Below, in pieces: positions 11,101-26,100 of a stretch of DNA of 58,503 nucleotides; position 1 is the first letter of the stretch, and every line of letters starts with the position of its first letter. Below the pieces are notes generated by a model. It made no database searches, was not told the origin of the DNA, and saw nothing but the letters and a program-made list of their open reading frames with translations. Origin of the DNA: an uncultured Kordia sp. (lineage in GTDB: Bacteria > Bacteroidota > Bacteroidia > Flavobacteriales > Flavobacteriaceae); assembly GCF_947496985.1 (NCBI RefSeq), contig NZ_CANMEZ010000016.1, forward strand, positions 1 to 58,503, read 5' to 3'. Made by a program: the position numbers and the translations under genes.

Positions 11101-14100
11101 AGACCTAACAAGGAACATATTTATTGATAACCCTTTTGAATCTGGAACCAAATTATACAAAACTGGAGATTTAGCAAAGTGGTTACCTGATGGAACTATC
11201 GAATTCATAGGAAGGAAAGATTCTCAAGTAAAAATTCGAGGAAATCGAATAGAATTAGGAGAAATAGAAGTTGTAATGCAAGGTGCGCCGGGTATTCTAC
11301 AAGGTGTAGTAATGGTAAGAGAAGATGCATCATTGAACAAGCGTTTAGTTGGTTATATTGAAACAAACGAGACATATGATGAAGAGAAATTACAACAATA
11401 TTTAGAAGACCGATTACCAGTTTATATGGTACCTACACTATTCATAGAAATAGATGCTATGCCATTGACTCCAAGCGGAAAAATAGATAGAAAGGCATTA
11501 CCAAATGTAGATGTTTCTTCTTTAATACAAAGCAATTATACAATCCCAAGTACCAAAGAAGAGATTTCATTAGTAAAGATTTGGGAAGAGTTATTAAATA
11601 TAGAAAAAATAGGAATTGATGACAACTTCTTTAAACTAGGAGGTCATTCATTATTGGCGATACGCTTGGTATCTCAAATACAAACAGAATTAGGAATATC
11701 CATAAGTATTAGGGATGTATTTACCTTTCCTACAATAAAAGAATTAGGAAAGATTATTTCTGAAGGTACTTCTTCGCTAGTGCCATCAATTACTCTAACA
11801 GAACGTCCGAAAAGAATTCCATTATCATATGCACAAGAACGTTTATGGTTTATAGATCAACTTCAAGGTAGTGTAGCTTACCATATTCCAGCAGTATTAA
11901 AAATAGAAGAACCATTAAATACAGAAGTATTTTCAAAAGCAATGAATGCATTGGTTACCCGACATGAATCATTGCGTACTATTTTTAAAGAAGAAAAAGG
12001 AATTGGGTATCAATCTATAATGGATAGTAATGGTTTTAAAGTCAATTACGTAACAGAGTTACCAGCCGAAACTACTTTAGACGAGTTTATTGCGAATGAA
12101 AGTTTGAGAGCTTTTGATTTATCAAGCGATTATATGTTGCGCGTGACATTGATTTCTAATACTGATTCGAGTCAAATTTTAATTCTAGTATTACATCATA
12201 TTGCATCAGATGGATGGTCTATTCCAATATTGGAAAAAGAATTAGGAGCATACTATCAATCATTTATAGTAGGCGAAAATGTTGAATTAGCTCCTTTATC
12301 AATACAATATTCAGACTATAGTATTTGGCAACGAAACTATTTGTCAGGAGAAACCTTATCAAGTAAACTTGCATATTGGCGTTCAAAACTGGAAGGCGCA
12401 TTACCATTAGAATTACCTATAGATTATGCACGTCCATCAATTCAATCAACAGAAGGAAAACTATATAGCTTTGCATTAAATAAAAAGTTAGCAGAATCTT
12501 TATACCAGATATCACAAGATCATGGTGCTACATTATTTATGACACTACTTAGTATCTACAAAGTTCTATTATATCGTTACACAGGACAAAAAGATATAAG
12601 TGTAGGTACTCCAATAGCAAATAGGGAGCAGGAAGAAATTGCAGGATTGATAGGATTTTTTGCTAATACAATTGTACTTCGGGATGAGATTGTAGTAGAA
12701 TCCTCTTTTTCTAAATTATTATCACAAGTAAAAGAAACCTGTTTAGCAGGTTATATGCATCAAGATGTTCCTTTTGAGCAAATCGTAGATGATTTGAATC
12801 TGGAGCGCGATCAGAGTAGAACCCCACTATTCCAAACATTATTTGTACTTCATAACAATGAAGAAATTACAGAGGTTAGTTTAGGAGATAGCCCTGTAGC
12901 TTCTATAGCAACTGAACATGTAAGCGCAAAATTTGATTTAACATTTAATTTTAAAGAAACTTCAGATGGAATTTTTGTAGATGTAGAATATGCAACTGCA
13001 TTATTTAAGGAAGAAACGATTATCAGAATGTCCGAACATTTTGAAACATTAGTTCAATCTATAATTGTAAATACCGAAAAAGAGATTAGTTCTTTGGTGA
13101 TGATTGGCGAAAAAGAAAAACATACATTATTGAATAATTTTAATGATAATGTTACGCTATATCCACAAGAAAAAACAGTTGTTGATTATTTTAGAGAACA
13201 AGTTTTAAAGACACCTAACGCAATTGCGATTGTATTTGAAGGTAAAGAGTTAACTTATAAAGAATTAGACAAGAGATCGAATCAAGTAGTACAGTACTTA
13301 AAATCTAATGGAGTTGCTCAAAATAATTTAGTGCCTATTTGTATTGAACGTTCACTGGAAATGCATATTGGAATTTTAGGTATTTTAAAGCATGGAAGTG
13401 CCTATGTTCCTATAGATAGTAAGAATCCTATAGAACGAATTAAATTTATATTAGATGATGTTGAAGCAAAAATAATTCTTACGGATTCATCATTAAGCGA
13501 AGTATTTGAAAATACAGGAATACCACTTCTTTATTTAGATAACTTAGAAGAAATAGACCAATCAATAAAAGTTATTGAAAATGTAATTCTTCCATCACAA
13601 TTAGCATATGTAATCTATACATCTGGAACTACAGGAACTCCCAAAGGAGTAAAAAATGCACATTCAGGATTGTTAAACAGATTATTATGGATGCAAGAAG
13701 ATGTAAATATTACATCAAAAAGTGTCCTAATTCAGAAAACACCTTATGTATTTGATGTTTCTGTTTGGGAATTATTGATGCCGTTAATTAGTGGTTGTAA
13801 ATTAATTATAACAAGCCCAGAAGGGCATAAAGACCCAATTTATTTACAAGAAATAATTGAAAAACATCAAGTGAATCTAATTCACTTTGTACCTTCTATG
13901 CTAGCCATATTTATAGAAGCCGTAAAAGTAAAAGAATGTAGTTCATTACAAAACATAATATGTAGTGGTGAAGTATTGCCTGTACAAATGGTAAAAGATT
14001 TCAAAGCAAAATTCTCAAACATAGGAATTCGCAACTATTATGGACCAACAGAAGCCGCAATTGATGTTACGGCAATTAACCTAACGAATGAAGACTATAA

Positions 14101-17100
14101 TGTAAGAATTCCAATAGGAAAACCTGTAGCAAACACTAGTATTTATATTATTGGGGAAAACTTTGAATTAAGCCCAATAGGTGTTTCAGGAGAATTACTA
14201 ATTGGTGGTATACAAGTTTCAGAAGGTTATGTAAATAGAGAAGAACTAACAAAAAAGAAATTCATAACTAGTCCATTTAAAGAAGAAGAACGTTTATATA
14301 AAACTGGAGATATTGCACGATGGTTACCAGATGGTAACATTGAATATATTGGAAGAAAAGATGATCAAATAAAGCTAAGAGGTTATCGAATAGAACTTGG
14401 AGAAATCACGGCAGCATTAGATCAAATTGAAGAAATAAAACAATCAATAGTAGTTGTAAGTGAAGATAAAGGAAACAAACAATTGATCGCTTACATTATA
14501 GCAGAAGAAAATATTAACACAATAATAATTAGGGAAACCTTAGCTACACAGTTGCCAGAATATATGGTTCCTAAATTATATATAACAATAGACACCTTTC
14601 CATTGACAACCAATGGTAAAATAGACAAGAAAGCATTGCCAGCTTTTGATGCTAGTGTATATCAACAAGAATCATATATAGCTCCTGCGAATGAAATTGA
14701 AGAAAAGCTAGTTACTATATGGCAAGAATTATTGAATATTGAAAAAATAGGAACTCACGATAACTTCTTTAAACTCGGAGGACATTCATTACTTGCGATA
14801 CGATTAGTTTCGCATGTACAATCGATATTTGGAGTTACGATAACTGTTCGTGATATTTTTACAACACCTACAATAGTCAATTTAGTAAAAACGATAACAG
14901 AAGGAAAAGTTTCAAACATTCCAGCAATTACAGTACGAGAAAGACCAGCACATATTCCATTATCATATGCGCAAGAACGTTTGTGGTTTATAGACAAACT
15001 TCAAGGGAGTAATCAATTTCACCTGTCTGGTGTATTGAGAATCGATGGAGAATTGAATATCACACTATTTTCAGAAGCTATCAAAGTATTAATACAACGT
15101 CATGAATCGTTACGTACTGTATTTAAAGAACATGAAGGTATTGGTTATCAATATGTATTGGAAGGAGATGATTATGAAGTTTCTTATATCTCTAAATCAT
15201 CAGAAGAAAAAATAGATGCAAATTTCATTAACGATACAATAGTTAAAGCATTTGATTTAGCAAATGATTACATGTTGCGTACAGTAGTTGTAAAAGAATC
15301 AGCAACAAACCATGTGTTAATTTTAGTAGTACACCATATTGCTTCTGATGGTTGGTCGTTACCAATTTTAGTAAAAGAATTAGAAATAGTATATCAGAGT
15401 TTATTAAATGGAGAAAAAATTCCTTTAGAACCACTACCTGTACAATATGCAGATTACAGTATTTGGCAACGTGAATATTTATCAGGTGAAGTTTTAGAAA
15501 TGAAACTAGCATATTGGTTAGAAAAACTAAAAGGAGCCGCTCCATTAGAATTACCTACTGATTTTCCACGTCCTGAAATACAATCAATGAAAGGATCAAT
15601 GTATCGTTTCTCTATAGATAAAGAGTTGTTAGGTGCTTTAAATCAACTGTCTAAGGATAATGACGCTACGTTATTTATGACCTTATTAAGTATTTATAAA
15701 GTATTATTATACAGATATTCAGGTCAATTAGACATTAGCGTAGGAACTCCTATAGCAAACAGAGAACAATTAGAAGTTTCAAAACTGATAGGTTTTTTCG
15801 CAAATACAGTAGTATTAAGAGATATATTCACAAGCGAACTGTCCTTTACAGATTTATTAGCACAAGTAAAACAAACATGTTTAAACTCATACACATATCA
15901 AGATGTTCCATTTGAGCGCATTGTAGACCATTTAGGAATTGAAAGAGACCAAAGTCGTAGTACATTATTTCAAACAGAATTTGTGTTTCAAAATAATGAG
16001 GAAATTTCAGAAATGAATTTAGGCGAAAGTCAATTAGAAATGTTACAAACAGAACATACAAGTTCGCAGTTTGATATTCTAATGAATGCGCAAGAAACGC
16101 CTTTTGGTTTAGCCATCGGATTCGAATATGCAACAGCTTTATTCAAAAAAGAAACCATTATTCAAATGGCATTACATTTTGAACAATTAATTCGTTCTAT
16201 TATAAAAGATGCGAATCAATCCATAAGTTCATTAGAAATCGTTAATAATGAAGCAAAGCAGCAATTATTGGAAACATTTAATGCTACGAAAGTTGTCTAT
16301 GTAAAAGAACAAACTGTAATTGATTTATTTGAAGAGCAAGTACAAAGAGTTCCAAATGCAACTGCTTTAATATGCGAAAACAAAACACTGACCTATAAAG
16401 AACTCAACGAAAAATCGAATCAATTTGCGCATTATTTAAAAGAGGAATATAATATAAAAGCCAACGATTTAGTAGGTGTAATGATGAATCGTTCCGAATG
16501 GGCAATTATCTCTATTTTAGGAATATTAAAGGCAGGAGCGGCATATGTGCCAATTGATATTGAATTTCCAGAATCACGCAAACAATTCATCGTAGAAGAA
16601 TCAGGTTTGAAAGTGCTTATTATCAATTCAGATAGTTTATTTGATGTATTGGAATTTGATACAAAAATTATTTCTATAGATATAGAATTTGCTACCTTTT
16701 CAGAAAATGAAACCAGTAAAAGCAATCTCAAACTAGAAAAATCCCTTTCAGACTTAGCATATATTATATATACATCAGGTTCTACAGGTGATCCAAAAGG
16801 AGTTATGGTAGCACATGAAAGTTTTACAAACATGGTGTCAGATCATAGCAATCGATTCAATATTACAGAAGAAGATTGTGTATCACAGTTTACCTCTTTC
16901 TCTTTTGATGTTTCAGCTAGTGAAATATTTATGAGCTTAATTTCTGGTTCTTGTTTGGTAATGCTTAACAAATCACTCATAGAAGATGGAGAATTGTTTG
17001 TGTCTTATTTAAAAGAAAAAAATGTAACTATTGCTCACATTCCACCATCATATCTGATCAGTTTGGATGTACAAAAACTTACATTTATAAGAGTATTGGT

Positions 17101-20100
17101 AGTTGGAGGAGAAGCGCCAAACTTAGATGTAATTCTTGAATGTGCAAAAAATAGTGATGTTTACAATGCTTATGGACCAACGGAATGTACAGTATGTTCC
17201 ACTATTTATAAAGTAGCATCAAACACTCAATATAGTTCACAATTACCAATAGGAAAACCAATCTCAAATACACAAGTTTATATTCTTGATCAAGAAGAAC
17301 AAATAGTTCCAAAAGGTGTAATAGGAGAATTGTGTATAGCAGGAACAGGATTGACAAAAGGTTATTTAAACCAACCTGAATTAACTGCAGAAAAATTTAT
17401 TTCAAATCCATTTAAAGAAGGAGAACGCTTATACAAAACAGGCGATTTAGCAAAATGGAAAGCTGACGGAAATATAGAATTCATAGGTAGAAAAGATCAT
17501 CAAGTAAAAATAAGAGGATATCGTATTGAATTAGGAGAAATAGAAGCTGCATTAGAACAACTCGAAGATGTACAACAATCAGCAGTTGTAGCAAGAGAAA
17601 ATGAAGCAGGAATCAAAGAACTAGTAGCTTATATAACTTTAAAAAATGAAGTAGAAGTTGACAATCTAAAAGCAACATTACATGAACGACTGCCAGAATA
17701 TATGGTGCCTAAAGTATATGTGAAATTAGAATCATTTCCATTAACTACTAATGATAAAATAGATCGTAAAAACTTACCTGATCCTGAAGTTTCTGCATAT
17801 ACAACGGCGATTTATGTGGCACCAGAAACGAAAGAAGAAATTCAGTTGGTAACCATATGGCAAGAACTATTAAATATTGAAAAAATTGGAATTCACGATA
17901 ACTTTTTTGAACTAGGAGGTCACTCAGTACTCGCTATTCGATTGGTGTCTCATGTTCAATCTAAATTCAAAATAGCCTTTAATGTAAAAGATGTTTTTGA
18001 TGCACCAACTCTTGCAGAGATGGCAATGACAATTTTAAAAGGAAAATCGATAGAAGTGCCACCAATAGTTGTAGCTGAGAGACCAAAATATGTTCCATTA
18101 TCTTTTGCGCAAGAACGTTTATGGTTTGTAGATAAATTACAAGGAAGTATAGCATACCATATGCCTGAAGTGATGCGAATCAAAGGCGAATTAGACATAA
18201 CTATATTATCACAAGCTGTAAAATCTTTAGTGAATCGACATGAATCATTGCGAACTGTTATCAAAGAACACGAAGGAATTGGATATCAGCATTTGCTTAC
18301 CAGTGATAATTTTGAAGTTAATTACATTCCAGAACTACCAATAGATGTTGCGAGTTTTATAGAGAATGAAACGACCAAAGCATTTGATCTAGCCAATGAT
18401 TATATGTTGCGAGTTACAGTATTAAAAGAAGATGAAGCTAATCATGTTTTAATTTTTGTATTGCATCATATTTCATCAGATGGTTGGTCAATTCCAATCT
18501 TTGTAAATGAATTAGAATCCCATTATGAAAGTCTCCTAAAAGGAGAAATAGCATCTTTAGAACCACTTCAAGTACAGTATGCCGATTACAGTATTTGGCA
18601 ACGCGAATATCTATCAGGAGAAGTTCTGAAAAGTAAAATGGCCTATTGGAAAGAGAAATTAGAAGGTTCAAAACCATTGGAATTACCTACGGACTATGTA
18701 CGTCCAGCGATTCAATCGATAGAAGGAAGAACATTTAACTTCATAATTGATGGAGCAGCACAGCAAAAATTACAAGAACTATCAAAAGCGAATGATGCAA
18801 CGTTATTTATGACTTTATTAAGTATTTATAAAGTATTGTTATATCGTTACACAGGGAATTTAGATATAAGTGTAGGAACACCAATAGCAAATAGAGAACA
18901 AATAGAAATAGCTGGACTTATTGGCTTTTTCGTAAATACATTAGTGCTTCGAGACGAATTAGAAAGTGACGTATCTTTCTTATCACTACTAGAACAAGTA
19001 AAAGAAACCTGTTTAGAGGCTTATACACATCAAGATATTCCTTTTGAGCGAATTGTAGATCACTTAAAAATAGAAAGAGATCAAAGTCGTACTCCATTAT
19101 TTCAAACACTTTTCGCATTACAAAATAATGAAGAGGTAACAGGAATGAATTTAGGCGAAAGCAAGCTAGAAATGTTAGCACAAGAATTTACGGCTGCTAA
19201 ATTTGATTTAACATTTAATGCAGAAGAAATGAATGATGGTATTATATGTTCTATAACATATGCAAAAGCCTTATTCAACGAAGAGAGGATTGCAGGAATG
19301 GCAAAGCATTTTCAACAACTATTACAATCGATAGTTGAAAATCCTGAAAACGCCATTGGGTCTTTAAAAATGATTACTGATACTGAGCAATTAGATCTTT
19401 TAAACCTTTCTAAAGGTATAGCAGTTAATTATCCAAAAGAGAAAACAATAGTCTCTTTATTTTCAGAACAAGTAAAAATGACTCCAAATGCTATTGCGGT
19501 TGTTTTTGAGAACAATGAGATGACGTACAAAGATTTAGATGAAAAATCGAATCAAATAGCAAATTATTTACAGAAAAAAGGTTTTGTTGAAGGAGCTTTA
19601 ATACCAATTTGTATGGAACGTTCTACAGAACTTGTTGTTGGTATTTTAGGAATTTTAAAATCAGGTGGTACTTATGTGCCAATTGATCCAACATATCCTA
19701 AAGCACGTATTGAATTCATATTAAAAGATATTTCAGCAGCAACTGTATTGACGCAAAAAGAGCTTATTCCCATATTCTCAGGAATGAATGAAAAGCTACA
19801 AACGGTGATTCTAGACGGCTTGCAAATTTGTAAAAATGAATCAAAATTAAATGTCAAAGCTAATATCTCAGCTAATTCATTGGCTTATATAATCTACACT
19901 TCTGGTACAACAGGAATTCCAAAAGGAGTAATGATTTCTCATAAAAATGTACACAATCTATCTTCTTGGCATCAGCATACATACGAATTAACTAATACCA
20001 GCAAAGCATTATTATTTTCAGGGATAAGTTTTGATGCTTCTGTATGGGAATTATTTCCATATCTATTATCTGGTGGTTGTGTATTTCCAATACAAGAATC

Positions 20101-23100
20101 AGTTCGATTAGATATAGAGTATATAGTCAATTTCATCAATAATCATAAAATAACACATGCGTACATACCAACAGCATTGTATACAAGTATTAGTAATACA
20201 CAATCTTCGTTAGCAGGTGTAAAACTATTACTTGGAGGAGAAGCTTTAAAAATGAGTGAACTGCTCGAAAATGTTGAAATTTATAATAATTACGGACCTA
20301 CAGAAAGTACTGTTGTTGCTACATATCATAAAGTAATTGAGCTTAACGGAGTCATTCCAATAGGAAAACCAATTGACAATATACAAACGTATATTTTGGA
20401 TGAAAATCTAGAATTAGTGCCAAAAGGCGTAACAGGTGAATTGTGTATAGGAGGAGATGGATTAGCACAAGGGTATTTAAATCAACCTGAATTAACTGCA
20501 GAAAAATTTATTTCTAATCCATTTAAAGAAGGCGAACGTTTATACAGAACAGGCGATTTAGTAAAATGGCAAGTAGATGGAAATATAGAATTTATAGGTA
20601 GAAAAGACGATCAGGTAAAGATACGAGGATATCGAATAGAGCTAGGAGAAATATCGTCAGTATTAGAAGAAATAGAAGCAGTTAGTCAATCTGTGATTAT
20701 GGTGAAGGAAGGCGATTCTGGCAACAAACAATTGGTTGCATATGTTATATCAGAATCGGAGATTGATAATAAGATTCTTCAGAAAGAATTAGCGGCTAAG
20801 TTACCTGATTATATGGTGCCAAGGTTATATATGCAATTAGAATCTTTTCCGCTTACAGCCAATGGTAAAATTGACAAAAAAGCATTGCCAGCAGTTGATG
20901 ATAGTGTATATCAAACCGGAGTTTATGTAGCGCCATCAAACCATATAGAAGAGCAATTAGTAGATGTTTGGCAAGAGTTATTAGGAATAGAACAAATAGG
21001 AGTTACAGACAACTTTTTTGAATTAGGAGGAGATTCAATCAAGGCAATTCAACTTGTAAGTCGTAGTAAATCTTTAGGCATTCACTATCTGGTAAAAGAT
21101 ATATTTAGCCATCAAACAATTTCAGAGATAGCGTCGCATCTAAGAGAAGCAAGTGAAATCATTCAAGAGGAAGGTATTTTAGAAGGCGAACTAGTATTAC
21201 ATCCAATTCAAAAACAATTTTTTGATACAAACTATAAAGCGTATAATCATTACAATCAATCTGTATTACTTGGAATTTCTAAATCAATTACAGAAGAAGT
21301 ATTAAGCGAGGCTATAGCAAAACTAGTTGCACATCATGACGTGTTACGTTTACAATATACTTACAAGGAAGGAGCTAAATACCCTGTACAGAGTTATGGT
21401 GTTTATGAAAAACAAAAACTAATTACAGAGGAAGTAAATTCATTAGAAGAGGTTACAAGCATTTGTAATAAGTATCAAGTCGATTTAGATATTTTAAAAG
21501 GAGACTTAACACGTTTTGTGTGGATTAAAACTTCCGATGAAGAAAAAGAAAACCGATTATTTATAGGAGTACATCATTTAGGAATAGATGGAGTTTCGTG
21601 GCGAATCTTGTTAGAAGATTTGACCAACATTCTTGAAGGTTTTAATGAAGGAAAGCAAGCCGTTTTACCAGAAAAAGGAACATCATATCGACAATGGACA
21701 AATAGATTAAATGACTATGCAGACTCGTTAGTATTAAAAGAAGAATATAAATATTGGAAGAAAGTACTAGCCAGTTATACTCCATTACCAGTAGATATAG
21801 AGTATGATGAATCCATTTCTTTTAAAGAAGTAATCAGTTACAACGTAAGTCTAGATACAGAAACAACCGAGTCTTTAATAAAAGATATTCATGGTGTATA
21901 TGGAACAGAAATCAATGATATCTTATTAAGTGGGTTATCAATTGCATTAAATGGTTGGTCGGACACAGAAAAAATGGTTATTGGATTAGAAGGACATGGA
22001 CGAGAAGATCTTTTTGAAGGAATAGATCTCAATAGAACCTTGGGTTGGTTTACTACAGTTTATCCAATATGTTTAGATATCAGAGGAAAAGAAGAACTAG
22101 GATTACTTATTGCAGATGTTAAGGATATGCTTAGGGGAATTCCTAACAAAGGAATTGGTTACAATGTACTTCGTTATTTAGGAAAAGAAGAAGTTCAAGA
22201 AACATTAGATAGAGATTATCAGGAAATTGTTTTTAACTATTTAGGAAGTTTTGATAATAGTGTTTCAAAAGAAGAAGATGGTCTTATCAGTTTTGCAAGT
22301 GAATCAGCAGGTGAAACCACAAGTATAGAGAATGCTTATTCGCATAAAATGTCTGTTAATAGTATGATTGTAAATGGGTGTTTACAACTGGATTGGAGTT
22401 ATGATAGTAAACGTTATAACAAAGAGAGCATAGAAGCGCTGGCAAACAAGTACATTCAATCTTTAAAAGACATTATATCGCATTGTAAAACCATCGATTA
22501 TAAAATAAAAACATCTAGTGACTATAGTTTACCATTAAGTGTAACAAATAAAAAACTATTAAATTTTAAATCGGGCTTGAATCGTCAGGAAGAAATTATA
22601 GACATCTATCCGCTAAGCCCATTACAAGAAGGTTTATTATTTCATAGTTTATATGGAAGTGAGGATTCTGGGGCCTATGTTGTACAGTTCCAATGTGATT
22701 TAGTCGGAAGTTTTTCAAAAGAATTATTTAGCAAAAGCTGGGCATATCTTATAAAGAAACATACAATATTACGTACTGCTATTTTTGCTGAAGGATTAGA
22801 ACTTCCAGTACAATCGGTATATAGTTCAGTAAAAACTCCAATAATAGAAATTGATTATAGTACACTTTCAAAAGAAGAATTATCAATTTCATTGGAAGAA
22901 TTTCTAGAAAAAGATAAGGCTGCAGGTTTTGCATTAGAAAAAGCACCATTATTTAGAGTTACACTAATAAATATGGGTGAAGGTCGTACACGTATGGTCT
23001 TTACAAATCATCATATATTATGGGATGGATGGTCATTATCAAATTTGATGCATAGTTTTATGTCTTGTTATTTCAAATTAGAAAATGAAAATATATTACC

Positions 23101-26100
23101 AGATTTACCATTAGATAATTACGGCGCTCACATTCGCCAAATCTCTTCTAATAATAATAATGAAGGGTTAGCATATTGGAGAGATTATCTATCATCCATT
23201 ACTTCACCAACATACCTTCCGTTTATAAACGATGTATCCAAACGTAATAAGATCTTTGGTAATAAGGAAAAAGAATTTGTCTTTCGAGAAGATATACAGT
23301 CATTTACTGAAAAACACCACATAACAGTAAATACTTTAATACAAGGAGTTTGGTCATATTTACTATCAAAATATACAGGCCAAGAAGATGTTGTTTTTGG
23401 AGCTACAATCTCAGGAAGAGCCTCAGAAAAAGAACATATAGAGAAAAAAGTTGGGTTATACATCAATACGATTCCAGTATGTAGTAGTATAGATGGAAGT
23501 GTTGAAATAGTAGATTGGCTACAAGAGCTTCAAAAAGGGCATACAACAGGTAGAGAAGAATATGGGTATTTACCATTGAGTAGTATAGAATCACAAAGTA
23601 GTATAAAAGGAACTTTATTTGATAGTTTGTTGATTTTTGAAAACTATCCAGCTGAAGAAATATCGTCAGAAGAATCTGGAAGTTCTAATGCTCAATTCAT
23701 GATTGAAAATGCAAAAGGAATTGAAAGTACAAATTATACAATCTCGTTATTTATTATCCCTTCATCAGAAGGAATAACTATTAGATTTGGATATAATGAT
23801 GGTGTCATTTCAGATGAAACAATTGGAATGATTCAAGGTCATTTAGAAGAATTATTAAATAGCTTTTTAAGTGGAGTGACAAAAGTCAATGAATTAAACT
23901 ATCTACCTAATGAAGAGCAGTATCAATTAATAGAAGGTTTCAATGAAACAACAGTAGCATATCCCAAGGATAAAACTGTCTTAGATTACTTTAAAGAACA
24001 GGTTTCAAAATCACCAGAATCGATAGCAGTTATTTTTGAAGACAGTCAGTTGACATATAAAGAATTAGATGATTTATCGAATCAATTAGGTAATCATTTA
24101 ATAGCGTTAGGAGTTACAAAAGAAACTCTTATTCCTATATGTTTAGAGCGTTCATTAAATATGATCATTAGTATTTTAGGAATCTTAAAGTCTGGAGGGA
24201 CTTACATTCCAATTGATCCAAAATATCCTAAAGATCGTATAGATTTTATGTTAGAAGATCTTTCTGCTAAGATTATACTTACTACAAGAGCATTTGCAGG
24301 ATTATTCACTGATGTCAAATCAGAACGATTAACAGTTTTCATAGACGATCTTCCAAATATATCAGAATCTTCAAAAGAACCACTTTCAGTAACTGTAGAC
24401 GCAAATCAACTTGCATATATTTTCTATACCTCAGGTAGTACGGGAACTCCAAAAGGTGTAATGATAGAACATCAATCGTTGCTTAATTTTATTTTAAGCA
24501 TGGCAACAACAATAAATAGAGATTCAGTAAAATTGCTCAGTGTTACAGAATTTACCTTTGACATTTCCATATTAGAATTCTTCTATCCGCTTGTAAGTGG
24601 AGGTGAATTATTGATTTCCTCTACAAACACAACGAAAGATCCAGCTGCGTTAAGTAAATTAATTGTAGAATTTGATCCAACTTGTATACAAGCAACACCA
24701 TCGAGATGGCATATGCTGAAAGAATATGGATGGAATTATCAAAAAGATATTACCTTATTATCTGGAGGAGAACCTATTTCAAAAGAAGTTGCCAAGTACT
24801 TACTAGAACAAGGAACAGAAGTATGGAATCTATATGGACCAACAGAGACAACCATTTGGTCATGTGAATATCAATTGATTAATGCTGATAATATATCAAT
24901 AGGAAAACCAATCTCAAATACACAAGTTTATATTCTTGATCAAGAAGAACAAATAGTTCCAAAAGGTGTAATAGGAGAATTATGTATAGCAGGAGACGGA
25001 TTGGCAAAAGGTTATTTAAACCAACCAGAATTAACTGCAGAAAAATTTATTTCAAATCCATTTAAAGAAGGAGAACGCTTATACAAAACAGGCGATTTAG
25101 CAAAATGGAAAGCTGACGGAAATATAGAATTCATAGGGAGAAAAGATCATCAAATAAAAATAAGAGGATATCGTATTGAATTAGGAGAAATAGAAGCTGT
25201 TTTAGATCAATTAATTGAAATTAAACAGTCTGTAGTACTTGCCATAGAAGATACCTCAGGAAATACACAATTAGTAGCATACTTTTCTGGAGAATTAGAA
25301 ATGGATACGAAAGTACTTCAAACCAAACTAGCTACTAAACTTCCAGAGTATATGGTTCCTAAACTATATATGCAATTGGAATCATTTCCATTAACTACTA
25401 ATGGAAAAATAGATCGTAAAAGCTTACCAAATCCAGATGCTTCAGCATATACAACGGCGATTTATGTGGCACCAGAAACGGAAGAAGAAATTCAGTTGGT
25501 AACCATATGGCAAGAACTATTAAATATTGAAAAAATTGGAATTCACGATAACTTTTTTGAACTAGGAGGACATTCAGTACGTGCCATTCGATTGGTGTCT
25601 CATGTTCAATCTAAATTCAAAATAGCTTTCAACGTAAAAGATGTTTTTGATGCACCAACTCTTGCTGAGATGGCAATGACAATTTTAAAAGGAAAATCGA
25701 TAGAAGTGCCACCAATAGTTGTAGCTGAGAGACCAAAATATGTTCCATTATCTTTTGCACAAGAACGTTTATGGTTTGTAGATAAATTACAAGGTAGTAT
25801 AGCATACCATATGCCTGGAGTGATGCGAATCAAAGGCGAATTAGACATAACAATACTATCACAAGCTGTAAAATCTTTAGTGAATCGACATGAATCATTG
25901 CGAACTGTTATCAAAGAACACGAAGGAATTGGATATCAGCATTTGCTTACCAGTGATAATTTTGAAGTTAATTACATTCCAGAACTACCAATAGATGTTG
26001 CGAGTTTTATAGAGAATGAAACGACCAAAGCATTTGATCTAGCCAATGATTATATGTTGCGAGTTACAGTATTAAAAGAAGATGAAGCTAATCATGTTTT

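Noticed and set aside
22995-23035. Possible broken C-domain motif (NHHILWDGWS) in module 6 of the giant NRPS
   Set aside because: HHxxxDG is intact; only the residues between His-His and Asp vary, so the domain should be active.
24682-24867. Small + strand frame inside the giant NRPS
   Set aside because: It overlaps the Gly A domain in another frame and has no motif or start context.
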